The position numbers were made by a program, and so were the translations under genes. Below are positions 16,277-22,843 of a stretch of 43,329 nt of DNA, piece by piece. Below the pieces are notes generated by a model. It did not search any database, had not been told where the DNA came from, and worked only from the letters and a program-made list of their open reading frames with translations. The DNA comes from Streptomyces sp. PT12 (lineage in GTDB: Bacteria; Actinomycetota; Actinomycetes; Streptomycetales; Streptomycetaceae). The first letter of the stretch is position 1; the number at the start of each line of letters is the position of its first letter. Location: contig NZ_QEST01000037.1 in the NCBI RefSeq assembly GCF_003311645.1, positions 1-43,329 on the forward strand, given 5' to 3'.

Positions 16277-17029
16277 TCACTCCGCCGCGTCGAGCGCGGT
16301 CTGGAACGCGTCCTCGAACACCTCGGTGGGCTGCGCCCCCACGATCGGCTGTCCGCCCAGGATGAACACGGGGGTGGAGGTGGCGCCCAGGTCGAATCCC
16401 AACTGCTGGTTGGTGGCGATCACCTGCGCCGTCTCCTCGGCAGCCAGGTCCGCGGTGAACTGCTCGATATCCAGCCCCAACTCGCCAGCCAGGGCGATCA
16501 GCGCCTCCTCGCTCAGCTCTCCCTCAGACCTGCGTTCCCCGTCCTCGAACAGGGTGTCGTGGTATTCCCAGAACGCGCCCTGCAACGCGGCGGCGTAGGA
16601 GGCGCGGGCTGCGCGCTCGGAGGCGGGGCCGAACACGTTGATATCGCGCCACTCGATCCGCAGGTCCCCGGCCTCGACGTGCTCCATCATCGACGGCAGC
16701 GTCTGCTCGCTCCACCGGGCACAGAAGGGGCACTGGTAGTCGGAGAACACGATCAGTGCCACCGGCGCGTCGACCGGGCCGGCCGCCAGCAGGTCGTCCT
16801 CGTCCCGAGCCTCGACCTCGGTCAAGTCCGGCTGCTCGGGATCCTGCACTTCGGTGGGCGCACCACCACCGGACGGCAAGGTGCCGTCCTCGGGTGAGGC
16901 GCCGGACCAGTTCACCCGAACGATCACGGCGATCAGCACGGCGGCCACCGTCAGCACGGCGCCCGGCACGACCCATGACGACCTCGAACGGTTGGACGGT
17001 TTCGGGCGGTTCTTGGTCTCGGCGGGCAT
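16277..17029 (-). CDS. Membrane-anchored DsbA-family thiol oxidoreductase
   Basis: 250 aa. A Lys/Arg-rich N-terminus and one helix (about 20-38) anchor the protein, followed by a Gly/Pro/Asp linker and a thioredoxin-fold domain. The redox motif is CPFC (100-103) in VFSDYQCPFC, an inserted helical part follows, and the cis-Pro loop reads STPVFILGG. This fits the DsbA/BdbD-like group that makes or isomerises disulfides outside the membrane. GGAGAC precedes the ATG. First gene of the leftward operon; its promoter faces that of the CPVC gene across the twin operators at 17063-17098, so it is likely under control of the BlaI-type repressor. Confidence 0.92.
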   Translation of the reverse strand: MPAETKNRPKPSNRSRSSWVVPGAVLTVAAVLIAVIVRVNWSGASPEDGTLPSGGGAPTEVQDPEQPDLTEVEARDEDDLLAAGPVDAPVALIVFSDYQCPFCARWSEQTLPSMMEHVEAGDLRIEWRDINVFGPASERAARASYAAALQGAFWEYHDTLFEDGERRSEGELSEEALIALAGELGLDIEQFTADLAAEETAQVIATNQQLGFDLGATSTPVFILGGQPIVGAQPTEVFEDAFQTALDAAE

Positions 17030-17062
17030 GGGGGTCTCCTGTACTGTCGGGGGTACCGACCT

Positions 17063-17098
17063 CGACTATCTCAGATAGTCGACTATGCGTGGTAGTCG
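17063..17098. promoter_or_regulatory. Twin overlapping 19-bp palindromic operators (BlaI/CopY type)
   Basis: Site 1 (17063-17081) is a perfect palindrome CGACTATCT-C-AGATAGTCG. Site 2 (17080-17098) is CGACTA-N7-TAGTCG. They share CG and their centres are 17 bp apart. Symmetric ACTA/TAGT half-sites resemble known BlaI/MecI operators (TACTA..TAGTA). They lie midway between dsbA (minus) and the CPVC gene (plus), whose operon encodes a BlaI homologue. CAGAAT at 17107-17112 is a possible -10 for the rightward, leaderless transcript. Confidence 0.75.
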
Positions 17099-17118
17099 AG
17101 TCGTGTCAGAATGGGTCC

Positions 17119-17739
17119 ATGACCTCTCCTTCCACTCGACCGCGCCCGAGTCGTTCGCGTCAGGGCATCGGCGAGAGCTTCCGGCTGGCCGGGCAGGCGC
17201 TGCGGCTGTGGCCGGGCAGGCAGGTGCTGGTCGCGATCGTCGCCGCGGTGGTGATCGCGGTGGTGATCGGGGTGGCGACGGTGCTGATCCCCAACCCGGT
17301 GTTTGGTCGGGAGATCCCGCCGGTGTGGTGGAACTACCCGGTGTGGTTGGTCACTTCGGCACTGTCAGGCATGCTGGTCGCCACCTACATCCGCCCGCCC
17401 CGCCCCGCCCTGCATACGCGGGCGAGCGCCGGCGATGAGGGCGGCATCGGCGCAGGCTCGACCGCGAGCACAGATGCCGACGATGAGGTCCAGGCGCGGC
17501 GCAGCAGCCGGATGGGGATGGCTGGCGGCATCCTGGCGTGGTTCGCGGTGGGGTGCCCGGTGTGCAACAAGCTCGCCCTCCTCGCCCTGGGATACTCCGG
17601 CGCGATCACCTGGTTCGCCCCGATCCAGCCGTTCCTCGCGCTCGGTGCGCTGATCCTGACCGGCGTCGCCCTGGTGTGGCGACTACGCGGGCAGGTCGCC
17701 TGTCCGGTGCGCCCCGAACCAGTGGCGGCCGCGTCATGA
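17119..17739 (+). CDS. Four-helix membrane protein with intramembrane CPVC motif
   Basis: 206 aa, no named family that I can give with certainty. Predicted helices lie near residues 36-58, 74-91, 134-158 and 168-188, with a 40-residue acidic/Ala-rich loop between the second and third. The third helix carries GCPVCNKLALLALG (Cys146, Cys149), a CxxC pair at the membrane border. A further Cys occurs in the tail (ACPVR). The CxxC pair, and divergence from dsbA/ccdA, suggest thiol-disulfide exchange or metal binding in the membrane. This is inference. It starts the rightward operon, and its stop overlaps the blaI-like ATG by 4 nt. Confidence 0.8.
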   Translation: MTSPSTRPRPSRSRQGIGESFRLAGQALRLWPGRQVLVAIVAAVVIAVVIGVATVLIPNPVFGREIPPVWWNYPVWLVTSALSGMLVATYIRPPRPALHTRASAGDEGGIGAGSTASTDADDEVQARRSSRMGMAGGILAWFAVGCPVCNKLALLALGYSGAITWFAPIQPFLALGALILTGVALVWRLRGQVACPVRPEPVAAAS

Positions 17740-18128
17740 GCACCGCCGCCGATGGGCGTTCGGGCGATCTGCTGCGGCTGGGGGCGTTGGAGGCGCAGGT
17801 GATGGACGTGCTGTGGGACCACGGCCCGGCCACCGTGCGCGAGGTGATCGAGCACCTGCCGTCCGACCCCGCCTACACCACCATCGCGACCGTGCTCACC
17901 AACCTGGACCGCAAGGGATTGGTGACCATCGCACGGCAGAACCGGTCGACCCGGTACGGAGCCAAGCTCAGCAGGCATGAGCATGCCGCGGGGCTGATGG
18001 AGCAGGTGCTGGAGGCCAGCCGCGACCGTGCTGCCTCGATCCTGCAGTTCGTGGACTCGATGCCCGAGACCGACCTGGACCTGCTGCGCGACTACCTACA
18101 ACGCCGCGACCGGGGTGACGCGTCATGA
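17736..18128 (+). CDS. BlaI/MecI/CopY-family repressor
   Basis: 130 aa. A winged-helix DNA-binding domain (about 14-85) carries the family pattern LGALEAQVMDVLW, TVREVIEHL, YTTIATVLTNLDRKGLV, and a C-terminal helical dimerisation part follows. These repressors bind as dimers and are usually inactivated by proteolysis through a cognate M56 protease or, in CopY, by metal. I see no CopY-type CxC metal hooks; the protein has no Cys at all. It is translationally coupled to the CPVC gene upstream and to the M56 gene downstream (ATGA overlaps on both sides). Its likely target is the twin operator at 17063-17098. Confidence 0.92.
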   Translation: MSTAADGRSGDLLRLGALEAQVMDVLWDHGPATVREVIEHLPSDPAYTTIATVLTNLDRKGLVTIARQNRSTRYGAKLSRHEHAAGLMEQVLEASRDRAASILQFVDSMPETDLDLLRDYLQRRDRGDAS

Positions 18129-19108
18129 CCGCGGGCATGCTCGCGGTGGCTCTGTGCGCCGGGCTGGTGGCGCTGGCAGTGTTCGGACCGGCGCTGCTGC
18201 GGCACGCGGCGCCCACCCTGGTGCGCGTCCCGCGCCTGGCCATCGCGATCGTCGTCGGCGGTGTCGGAGTCTGGGTGGTCACCCTGCTGGCGATCGGCCC
18301 GGTGCTGGCCTGGGCCGGGTCCGGCCCCGCGCTGCTGCCCGAACGCGCAGCCGAGGTGTGCCAGCGGTGCCTGAGCGCCGCGAACCCGATCTCCGCTGAT
18401 ACCACCGACACTCTGGTTCCCGCCGTGCTGCTGCTGGCCCTGCCGGTGGCACTGGCGCTGGCCTTGGGAGCAGGTCTTGCCCGCCAGATGGTCCGGCGCA
18501 GCTCCCGCTCCCGGGATGCCGCCAGCGCGCTGCTGCACGGCGCGCGGCGGCAGCTCCTGCACGGACGCGAGGTGTCGCTGGTCGACGCCGCGCACCCGTT
18601 CGCGCTCACCTTCCCCGCCCGTCACGGCGGAGTCGTGCTCTCCACCGGCGCGGTGCGTGCCCTGGGGGAGGACGAGCTGGCCGCCGTGCTGGCCCACGAG
18701 CACGCCCACCTGCACCAGCGCCACCACGTCATCTCCGCCCTGGTCGAGGCCATCGCCGCCTACCTGCGGTGGGTGCCGCTGATCGGCGCAGCCGCCGACG
18801 TGCTGCCGCACTACCTGGAGATCGCCGCCGACGACCGGGCCCGCCGCGAGGCAGGAACCCCGGCACTGGTCAGTGCCCTGGTCAAGCTCGGCGAACGCAC
18901 CCACCCGGCCATGCCGCAGCACTCCTGCCCGGTCGCCCTGCACGCTGCCGGCCCCGAACGCATCCGCCATCTCGTCCGCCCCAGCGCGGGGCTGGCAGGC
19001 GCTCTGCCCGCGGCCGTGATCGCCGCGTACCTGGTCGGCATGGCCGCGCTTGCCGCCGCTGTCCACCTGCCCTACGTCTCCGCCGCCCTCACCGGCTGCC
19101 CGGCCTGA
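18125..19108 (+). CDS. M56-family membrane metalloprotease (BlaR1-like, no sensor domain)
   Basis: 327 aa. Hydrophobic helices near 5-25, 38-63, 97-119 and 298-320 surround a zinc protease domain with HEHAH (191-195) and a likely third ligand at Glu232 (YLEIAADDRAR). In BlaR1/MecR1 such a protease responds to a C-terminal penicillin-binding sensor and triggers cleavage of BlaI. That sensor is absent here: the chain ends just after the fourth helix. The predicted outside loop between helices 2 and 3 has CQRC (Cys79, Cys82), which could sense thiol redox state or metal. Coupled to the repressor gene by an ATGA overlap, as expected for a repressor-antirepressor pair. Confidence 0.9.
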   Translation: MTAGMLAVALCAGLVALAVFGPALLRHAAPTLVRVPRLAIAIVVGGVGVWVVTLLAIGPVLAWAGSGPALLPERAAEVCQRCLSAANPISADTTDTLVPAVLLLALPVALALALGAGLARQMVRRSSRSRDAASALLHGARRQLLHGREVSLVDAAHPFALTFPARHGGVVLSTGAVRALGEDELAAVLAHEHAHLHQRHHVISALVEAIAAYLRWVPLIGAAADVLPHYLEIAADDRARREAGTPALVSALVKLGERTHPAMPQHSCPVALHAAGPERIRHLVRPSAGLAGALPAAVIAAYLVGMAALAAAVHLPYVSAALTGCPA

Positions 19109-19138
19109 GCCCGCCAGAGCAAGTAAGGAACACCAGCA

Positions 19139-19465
19139 ATGCATGAGAGCCCTCGTGAAGTGATCCTGCACGTGGCCGATGACCCCGCCGACGTGCAACG
19201 GGCACTGGACGCCGCCACCGGACTCCACGCCGCCGACCTGGGCACGCACGTGCGGGTGATCGTCAACGGCCCGGCACTGGCCGGCCTGACCGGCACCGAT
19301 GCCGTCCAGCTCCCCGAGCACACCGAGGTCGCCGCATGCGCCGTCGGGCTCGGACGCCGCGGCATCGACCCCGACGAGCTGCGGCCCGAGGTCGGCACCG
19401 TCCCCTCCGCCGTCACCGCGATCGTCCAAGCACAACTGACCGGCGCCGCCTACATCCGCATCTGA
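19139..19465 (+). CDS. DsrE-like small protein
   Basis: 108 aa. AAGGAA lies about 10 nt before the ATG. The pattern matches the DsrE/DsrF-like fold: an N-terminal VILHVADDPADVQRALDAA, a central VRVIVNGPAL, a conserved Cys67 in VAACAVGLGRRGI, then DELRPEVGTVPSAVTAIV and a final GAAYIRI. DsrE-type proteins carry persulfide sulfur or act in sulfur relay in the cytoplasm. The family call rests on pattern memory and is fairly good; the function in this operon is unknown. It follows the M56 gene by 30 nt and appears to be the last gene of the rightward island operon. With tauE it gives the island a sulfur theme. Confidence 0.65.
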   Translation: MHESPREVILHVADDPADVQRALDAATGLHAADLGTHVRVIVNGPALAGLTGTDAVQLPEHTEVAACAVGLGRRGIDPDELRPEVGTVPSAVTAIVQAQLTGAAYIRI

Positions 19466-19735
19466 CCGACCCGAACCAGCGGAAGGCAGTCGGGTATCCG
19501 GCGGCTAAGACGCGGCCGTGGTCGACCTCTCCTGGAGGGCTGGGTCAGCGGCGCTGGAGGAGGAGTACCCCGTCGGTCTGAACCGCCCCGAATCCCCCAC
19601 GAGGCTGGAACCGCAAGGGGCCGTGTCGGTGTCCGATGGTAAAAAGAGCTTTGCCCGACCGCCGATCGACCGCAGTCCTTCGCCCGTCGCCCACGTGCCC
19701 AGCGCGGCCGTGGCCCACCGGCCCCAGGGGGATCC
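19466..19735. other. Island right-junction zone, no gene
   Basis: No gene is supported in these 270 nt. The island-to-core junction should lie here. I looked for the missing C-terminal part of the broken ABC-F gene and did not recognise it. A short A-rich run at 19640-19645 lies in the presumed promoter region of the beta-propeller gene at 19736. Confidence 0.5.
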
Positions 19736-21553
19736 ATGTCTCAGCCGCCACCGCCGAACCAGCCCCCAGGGCCGCCCCCCACGGGGGGCTACGGGCCGCC
19801 GCCCGAGCCGGGCCCTGGCCCCGGATCCGGCGACGGCACCGGTGGCTACGGCTTCCCCACGGCGCCCGCGCCCGGCACGCCGCCGTCGGCGCAGCCCGTG
19901 GTGCCTGGCGGCCAGCCGGGCCAGCCCGGCTATGGCTACCCGCAGCAGCCCCCGCCCCCCGCGACGCCCCCCTCGCCCTACGCCTCGCCGTACACGACGG
20001 GTGAGCAGACGGCCGGTGGCTCGTCGTTCGGCGCCCCGACCGCGCCGGGCCCTTACAAGGCGCCGACCCTCGGCTATGGCCCATCGGGCCCCGCCTTCCC
20101 GGGTCCCGGCGGGCCTTCGGGGCCGGTCGCGCCGGGCGGCCCGTCCGGTGGCCCGAGCCGCACCAAGATTCTCATAGCCGTGGCCACGGTGTTCGCGCTC
20201 GTGCTGGTGGCGGGGGGCGCGTATCTCGTCTTCGGCAACGACGAAGGCGGCGAGCCCGCGGCCCAGGAGGAGCCGAGCGGCGAGCCGGGCGGCGACGGGG
20301 GCGGGGGCGGCGAGGAGCCGGGCGGCGCCGCGCTGCCCGAGCAGGCGATCTCCGCCTCGCTCGCGTGGGAGGTGCCCGCGTTCGAGCCCACCCCGGAGGA
20401 GAGCCTGGTCGAGGCCAAGGGGCACTGGTGGCTCGACGACGCGTTTGTGCGCGTGATGCCCGACGAGGTCGTCTCCTACGACCTCGCGACCGGCGCCGAG
20501 AACTGGTCGCTGCCGTTCGAGTCCGCCGACGGCAACTGCCTTGCCTCGCCCAATGTCTCAGAGAACCGCATCGCGCTCCTCCAGGGCCGCGACTGCGAGG
20601 AGCTGACCGTGGTGGACATCTCCACGGGCGACGAGGTGCTGACGATGCCCCTCGACACGGTCCACTCGACCAGCTTCGACACCTACCCCTGGATCCTGGG
20701 CGACACCGTCGTCATCGGCACCGGCACGGCCGGGGTGGGCTACAGCATCAGCGAGGAGCGCAAGCTCTGGGAGAGCCAGTCGGCCGACCGGTGCAGCGAG
20801 ACGGAGTTCATGGTCGTCGACGAGACGATCATCTCCGACTACCCGTGCGGCACGTTCTCCGAGCCCCAGGGCGGCAGCATCCGCGCCACCGACGAGGCGG
20901 GCCAGGAGCAGTGGGTCTGGGAGTACCCGGCCACCCACGAGGAGCTGATCGTGGATGTCACCGCGGTGCTCTCGGTCGAGCCGCTCGTGGTCGAGGTGTC
21001 GCTGAGCGAGGACGCCTTCGGCTCGGGTGAGAGCCAGCTGTGGGTGATCGACGAGGCGCACCAGGAGGTCCAGGCGGTCCTCGACTACAACACCGACCAC
21101 TACACGGCGCCGTGCGAGGTCACGATCTTCCACAACTGCTCGGCCTCCGCCATCGCGGGCGGCTACCTCTTCCTGGCCACAATGGAGCCGGGGCTTGAGG
21201 GCAACGCGCTGGTGGCGTTCAACCTGTCGAACGGGCAGCCCGCCTACGAGGTCCGGCCGATCAACGGCGGTCAGATCCGGCCGTTCGGCGTCCAGGACGG
21301 TCAGGTCCTGGCGTATCAGGCGGCCACGACCGATCTTGAGGGCATGGTCGTCGCCGTCGATCCCGAGACGGAGGAGATCCGGCCCATCATGGCGCTCGAC
21401 CGCGCCGCGCGGGCCCAGGAGGCGTCGATGGGGGGCAGCCTCTTCCCGCACGACCAGCAGCCGCTGTGGCGGGACGACACGTTCATCCTGGTCAACTTCA
21501 AGTTCTACAGCGAAGCCCTGAACGAGCCCCGCGCGATGCTGGTCTACCGGTGA
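19736..21553 (+). CDS. Membrane-anchored PQQ-like beta-propeller protein
   Basis: 605 aa. A Pro/Gly/Tyr-rich cytoplasmic N-terminus (about 1-140) is followed by one helix (KILIAVATVFALVLVAGGAYLVFG), a Glu/Gly linker, and an extracytoplasmic propeller whose blades include SYDLATGAENWSLPF, VVDISTGDEVLTMPL and VAFNLSNGQPAYEV. Several paired cysteines (GNCLAS/GRDCEE; APCEV/HNCSA) suggest disulfides. GGGGGA precedes the ATG. Proteins of this design are common in Streptomyces next to regulators; their ligand is unknown. Its stop overlaps the LuxR gene start (GTGA), so the two are coupled. This is core sequence and is not closely similar to the island lipoprotein at 14145. Confidence 0.85.
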   Translation: MSQPPPPNQPPGPPPTGGYGPPPEPGPGPGSGDGTGGYGFPTAPAPGTPPSAQPVVPGGQPGQPGYGYPQQPPPPATPPSPYASPYTTGEQTAGGSSFGAPTAPGPYKAPTLGYGPSGPAFPGPGGPSGPVAPGGPSGGPSRTKILIAVATVFALVLVAGGAYLVFGNDEGGEPAAQEEPSGEPGGDGGGGGEEPGGAALPEQAISASLAWEVPAFEPTPEESLVEAKGHWWLDDAFVRVMPDEVVSYDLATGAENWSLPFESADGNCLASPNVSENRIALLQGRDCEELTVVDISTGDEVLTMPLDTVHSTSFDTYPWILGDTVVIGTGTAGVGYSISEERKLWESQSADRCSETEFMVVDETIISDYPCGTFSEPQGGSIRATDEAGQEQWVWEYPATHEELIVDVTAVLSVEPLVVEVSLSEDAFGSGESQLWVIDEAHQEVQAVLDYNTDHYTAPCEVTIFHNCSASAIAGGYLFLATMEPGLEGNALVAFNLSNGQPAYEVRPINGGQIRPFGVQDGQVLAYQAATTDLEGMVVAVDPETEEIRPIMALDRAARAQEASMGGSLFPHDQQPLWRDDTFILVNFKFYSEALNEPRAMLVYR

Positions 21554-22233
21554 GCGTGCGCGTCGTCGTCGTCGACGACAGGCGGCTGGTCGCCGAGGCC
21601 CTGGCCTCGGCCCTGCGGGTGCGCGGCCACCGGGTGCTCGGCGCTGGCGCGCCGGTGAGCCGCGCGGCCGACCTGGTGGTGGGCAAGCAGCCCGACGTGT
21701 GCCTGCTCGGCTCGCTCGAACCCGACGCCCCCGGCGCGCTCGACCCGGTGCAGCGGATACGGCGCGAGTGCCCCCGCGTGGCCGTCGTCGTGCTCGGCCC
21801 CGTGCCCCGGCCGCGTGGCGTCGCCGCCGCGTTCGCGGCCGGGGCACGCGGCTATGTGCGGCACGACGAGCGGATCGACGGCGTGGAGCGCGCGATGTTC
21901 AGGGCCAAGGCGGGCGACGCGGCGGTGTCGCCGCAGCTGCTGAGGGAGGCGTTCGCGGAGCTGCTGCACCCGAGGACCGGCGCGGAGGCGGAGGGCGCGC
22001 GCCTCGCGGCGCTGCTGACGGAGCGCGAGGCGGACGTCCTGATGCGGATCGTGGACGGCGAGGACACCCGCCGCATCGCGGCGGGCCTCGGCGTCGCCCC
22101 CAGCACGGCGCGCACGCATGTGCAGCGGCTGCTGACCAAGCTGGGGACTGCGTCCCGCCTCGAAGCGGCGGCCCTCGCGGTCCGCACCGGCCTTGTGGAC
22201 CACCTCCCGCACCACCACCGGGCGCCCTGCTAG
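21550..22233 (+). CDS. Atypical LuxR-family response regulator
   Basis: 227 aa from GTG 21550, which overlaps the preceding stop. An N-terminal receiver-like domain (about 1-120) and a C-terminal LuxR/NarL helix-turn-helix (LTEREADVLMRIVDG, then VAPSTARTHVQRLLTKLG). The acidic pair Asp9-Asp10 is present, but the usual phospho-acceptor position reads VCLLGSLEP, with Gly54 where Asp is expected, and no conserved Lys is evident. It is therefore probably not controlled by phosphorylation. No sensor kinase is nearby. Coupling to the beta-propeller membrane protein suggests that protein as a possible signal source; this is inference. Confidence 0.85.
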   Translation: MSVRVVVVDDRRLVAEALASALRVRGHRVLGAGAPVSRAADLVVGKQPDVCLLGSLEPDAPGALDPVQRIRRECPRVAVVVLGPVPRPRGVAAAFAAGARGYVRHDERIDGVERAMFRAKAGDAAVSPQLLREAFAELLHPRTGAEAEGARLAALLTEREADVLMRIVDGEDTRRIAAGLGVAPSTARTHVQRLLTKLGTASRLEAAALAVRTGLVDHLPHHHRAPC

Positions 22234-22329
22234 ACCCTTGCCGGAGGCCCCCGCGGCACCCCTGGCAGGGAACGGCCCCCTCGCCGGAAGGGGTTCCCCT
22301 CGCGGGCGCGTACTCGCGCGCCGGGGCGG

Positions 22330-22600
22330 CCTCGCACCGAGCCCGCGCCCCGGCAACCACCCCGCCGACGGAGGCGTTCCTCCGGGTCGGGTGACACCCT
22401 GCCGGGAGGTGCGGGGCGCCCGCGCCGGGGGCGCCTTTGCGTCGGGCCCGTGCTCCGGCAGCTATCCCTCGCCGGAGGCGTTTCCCCCGCGCCGGGGCAC
22501 GTGTTGCCCACGTCTGGCCGGGAGCGGCCTCTCGCCTGAGGCGCCTTTGCGTCGGGGCCGCGCCCCGGAAATCACCCCCGCCGAGAGGCGCCCCTGCCAG
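22330..22600. repeat. Degenerate GC-rich tandem repeat, unit about 105-110 bp
   Basis: Three related copies begin near 22330, 22430 and 22540. The last two share an identical 17-mer, ggcgcctttgcgtcggg (22430-22446 and 22540-22556), followed by similar sequence ending in gccggaggcg-like words. The whole gap 22234-22760 is rich in short CGCCGGAGGCG/CCGGGGC words that can fold into hairpins. No credible gene is present. Confidence 0.75.
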
Positions 22601-22760
22601 GAGGCACGCGGCCCCAGCGCCGGGAGGCGCCCGCCGTCGAAGACGCCCCCTTGCCGGAGGGCGCCGCCCCGGCCGGAGGCGGCCCTCGCCAGGAGGCGGC
22701 GCCCCGCCGCAGGCGGGTTGTGACGGGGAGGGGGCGGCCAGGCGCGGCTGGGCCCGTGGG

Positions 22761-22791
22761 TTGCCTGTCCGCGGGACTGTAGCTGTATGCT
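22761..22791 (+). promoter_or_regulatory. Candidate promoter of the galTEK operon
   Basis: TTGCCT (22761-22766) and TATGCT (22786-22791), spaced 19 bp, lie in the only AT-richer stretch upstream of galT. The spacer is longer than ideal. The following leader (22792-22825) is also AT-rich and could hold an operator. Confidence 0.35.
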
Positions 22792-22843
22792 TCCTTATGT
22801 TGAATTCTGTTGGAGTGCGCCGACTCTGGATCTGGACCGGGTG

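Larger units (their letters stand above)
9784..19466. mobile_element. Accessory island inserted in the ABC-F gene
   Basis: Between the broken ABC-F and the next core gene at 19736 lies about 9.7 kb holding a second ABC-F gene, dprA and tauE remnants, and two divergent envelope operons. By eye, codon use is less extreme in GC than in the flanks, especially at 11730-14150, and TTA appears in the dprA remnant. I found no integrase, transposase, tRNA or clear flanking direct repeat, so the transfer mechanism is unknown. The left edge is at about 9783. The right edge lies between 19466 and 19735. Bases 9784-9928 hold only a short inverted repeat (AGCCG 9793-9797 with CGGCT 9807-9811). Confidence 0.7.

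Noticed and set aside
17736-19108. Beta-lactam resistance regulon (blaI-blaR1)
   Set aside because: No beta-lactamase gene is in the island and the M56 protein lacks the penicillin-sensor domain.
9784-19735. Search for flanking direct repeats, integrase, transposase or tRNA attachment site
   Set aside because: None found by eye; the short shared words at the two edges are no better than chance.
22234-22760. CRISPR-like array
   Set aside because: Repeats are degenerate, long (about 105-110 bp) and without regular unique spacers; no cas genes are present.
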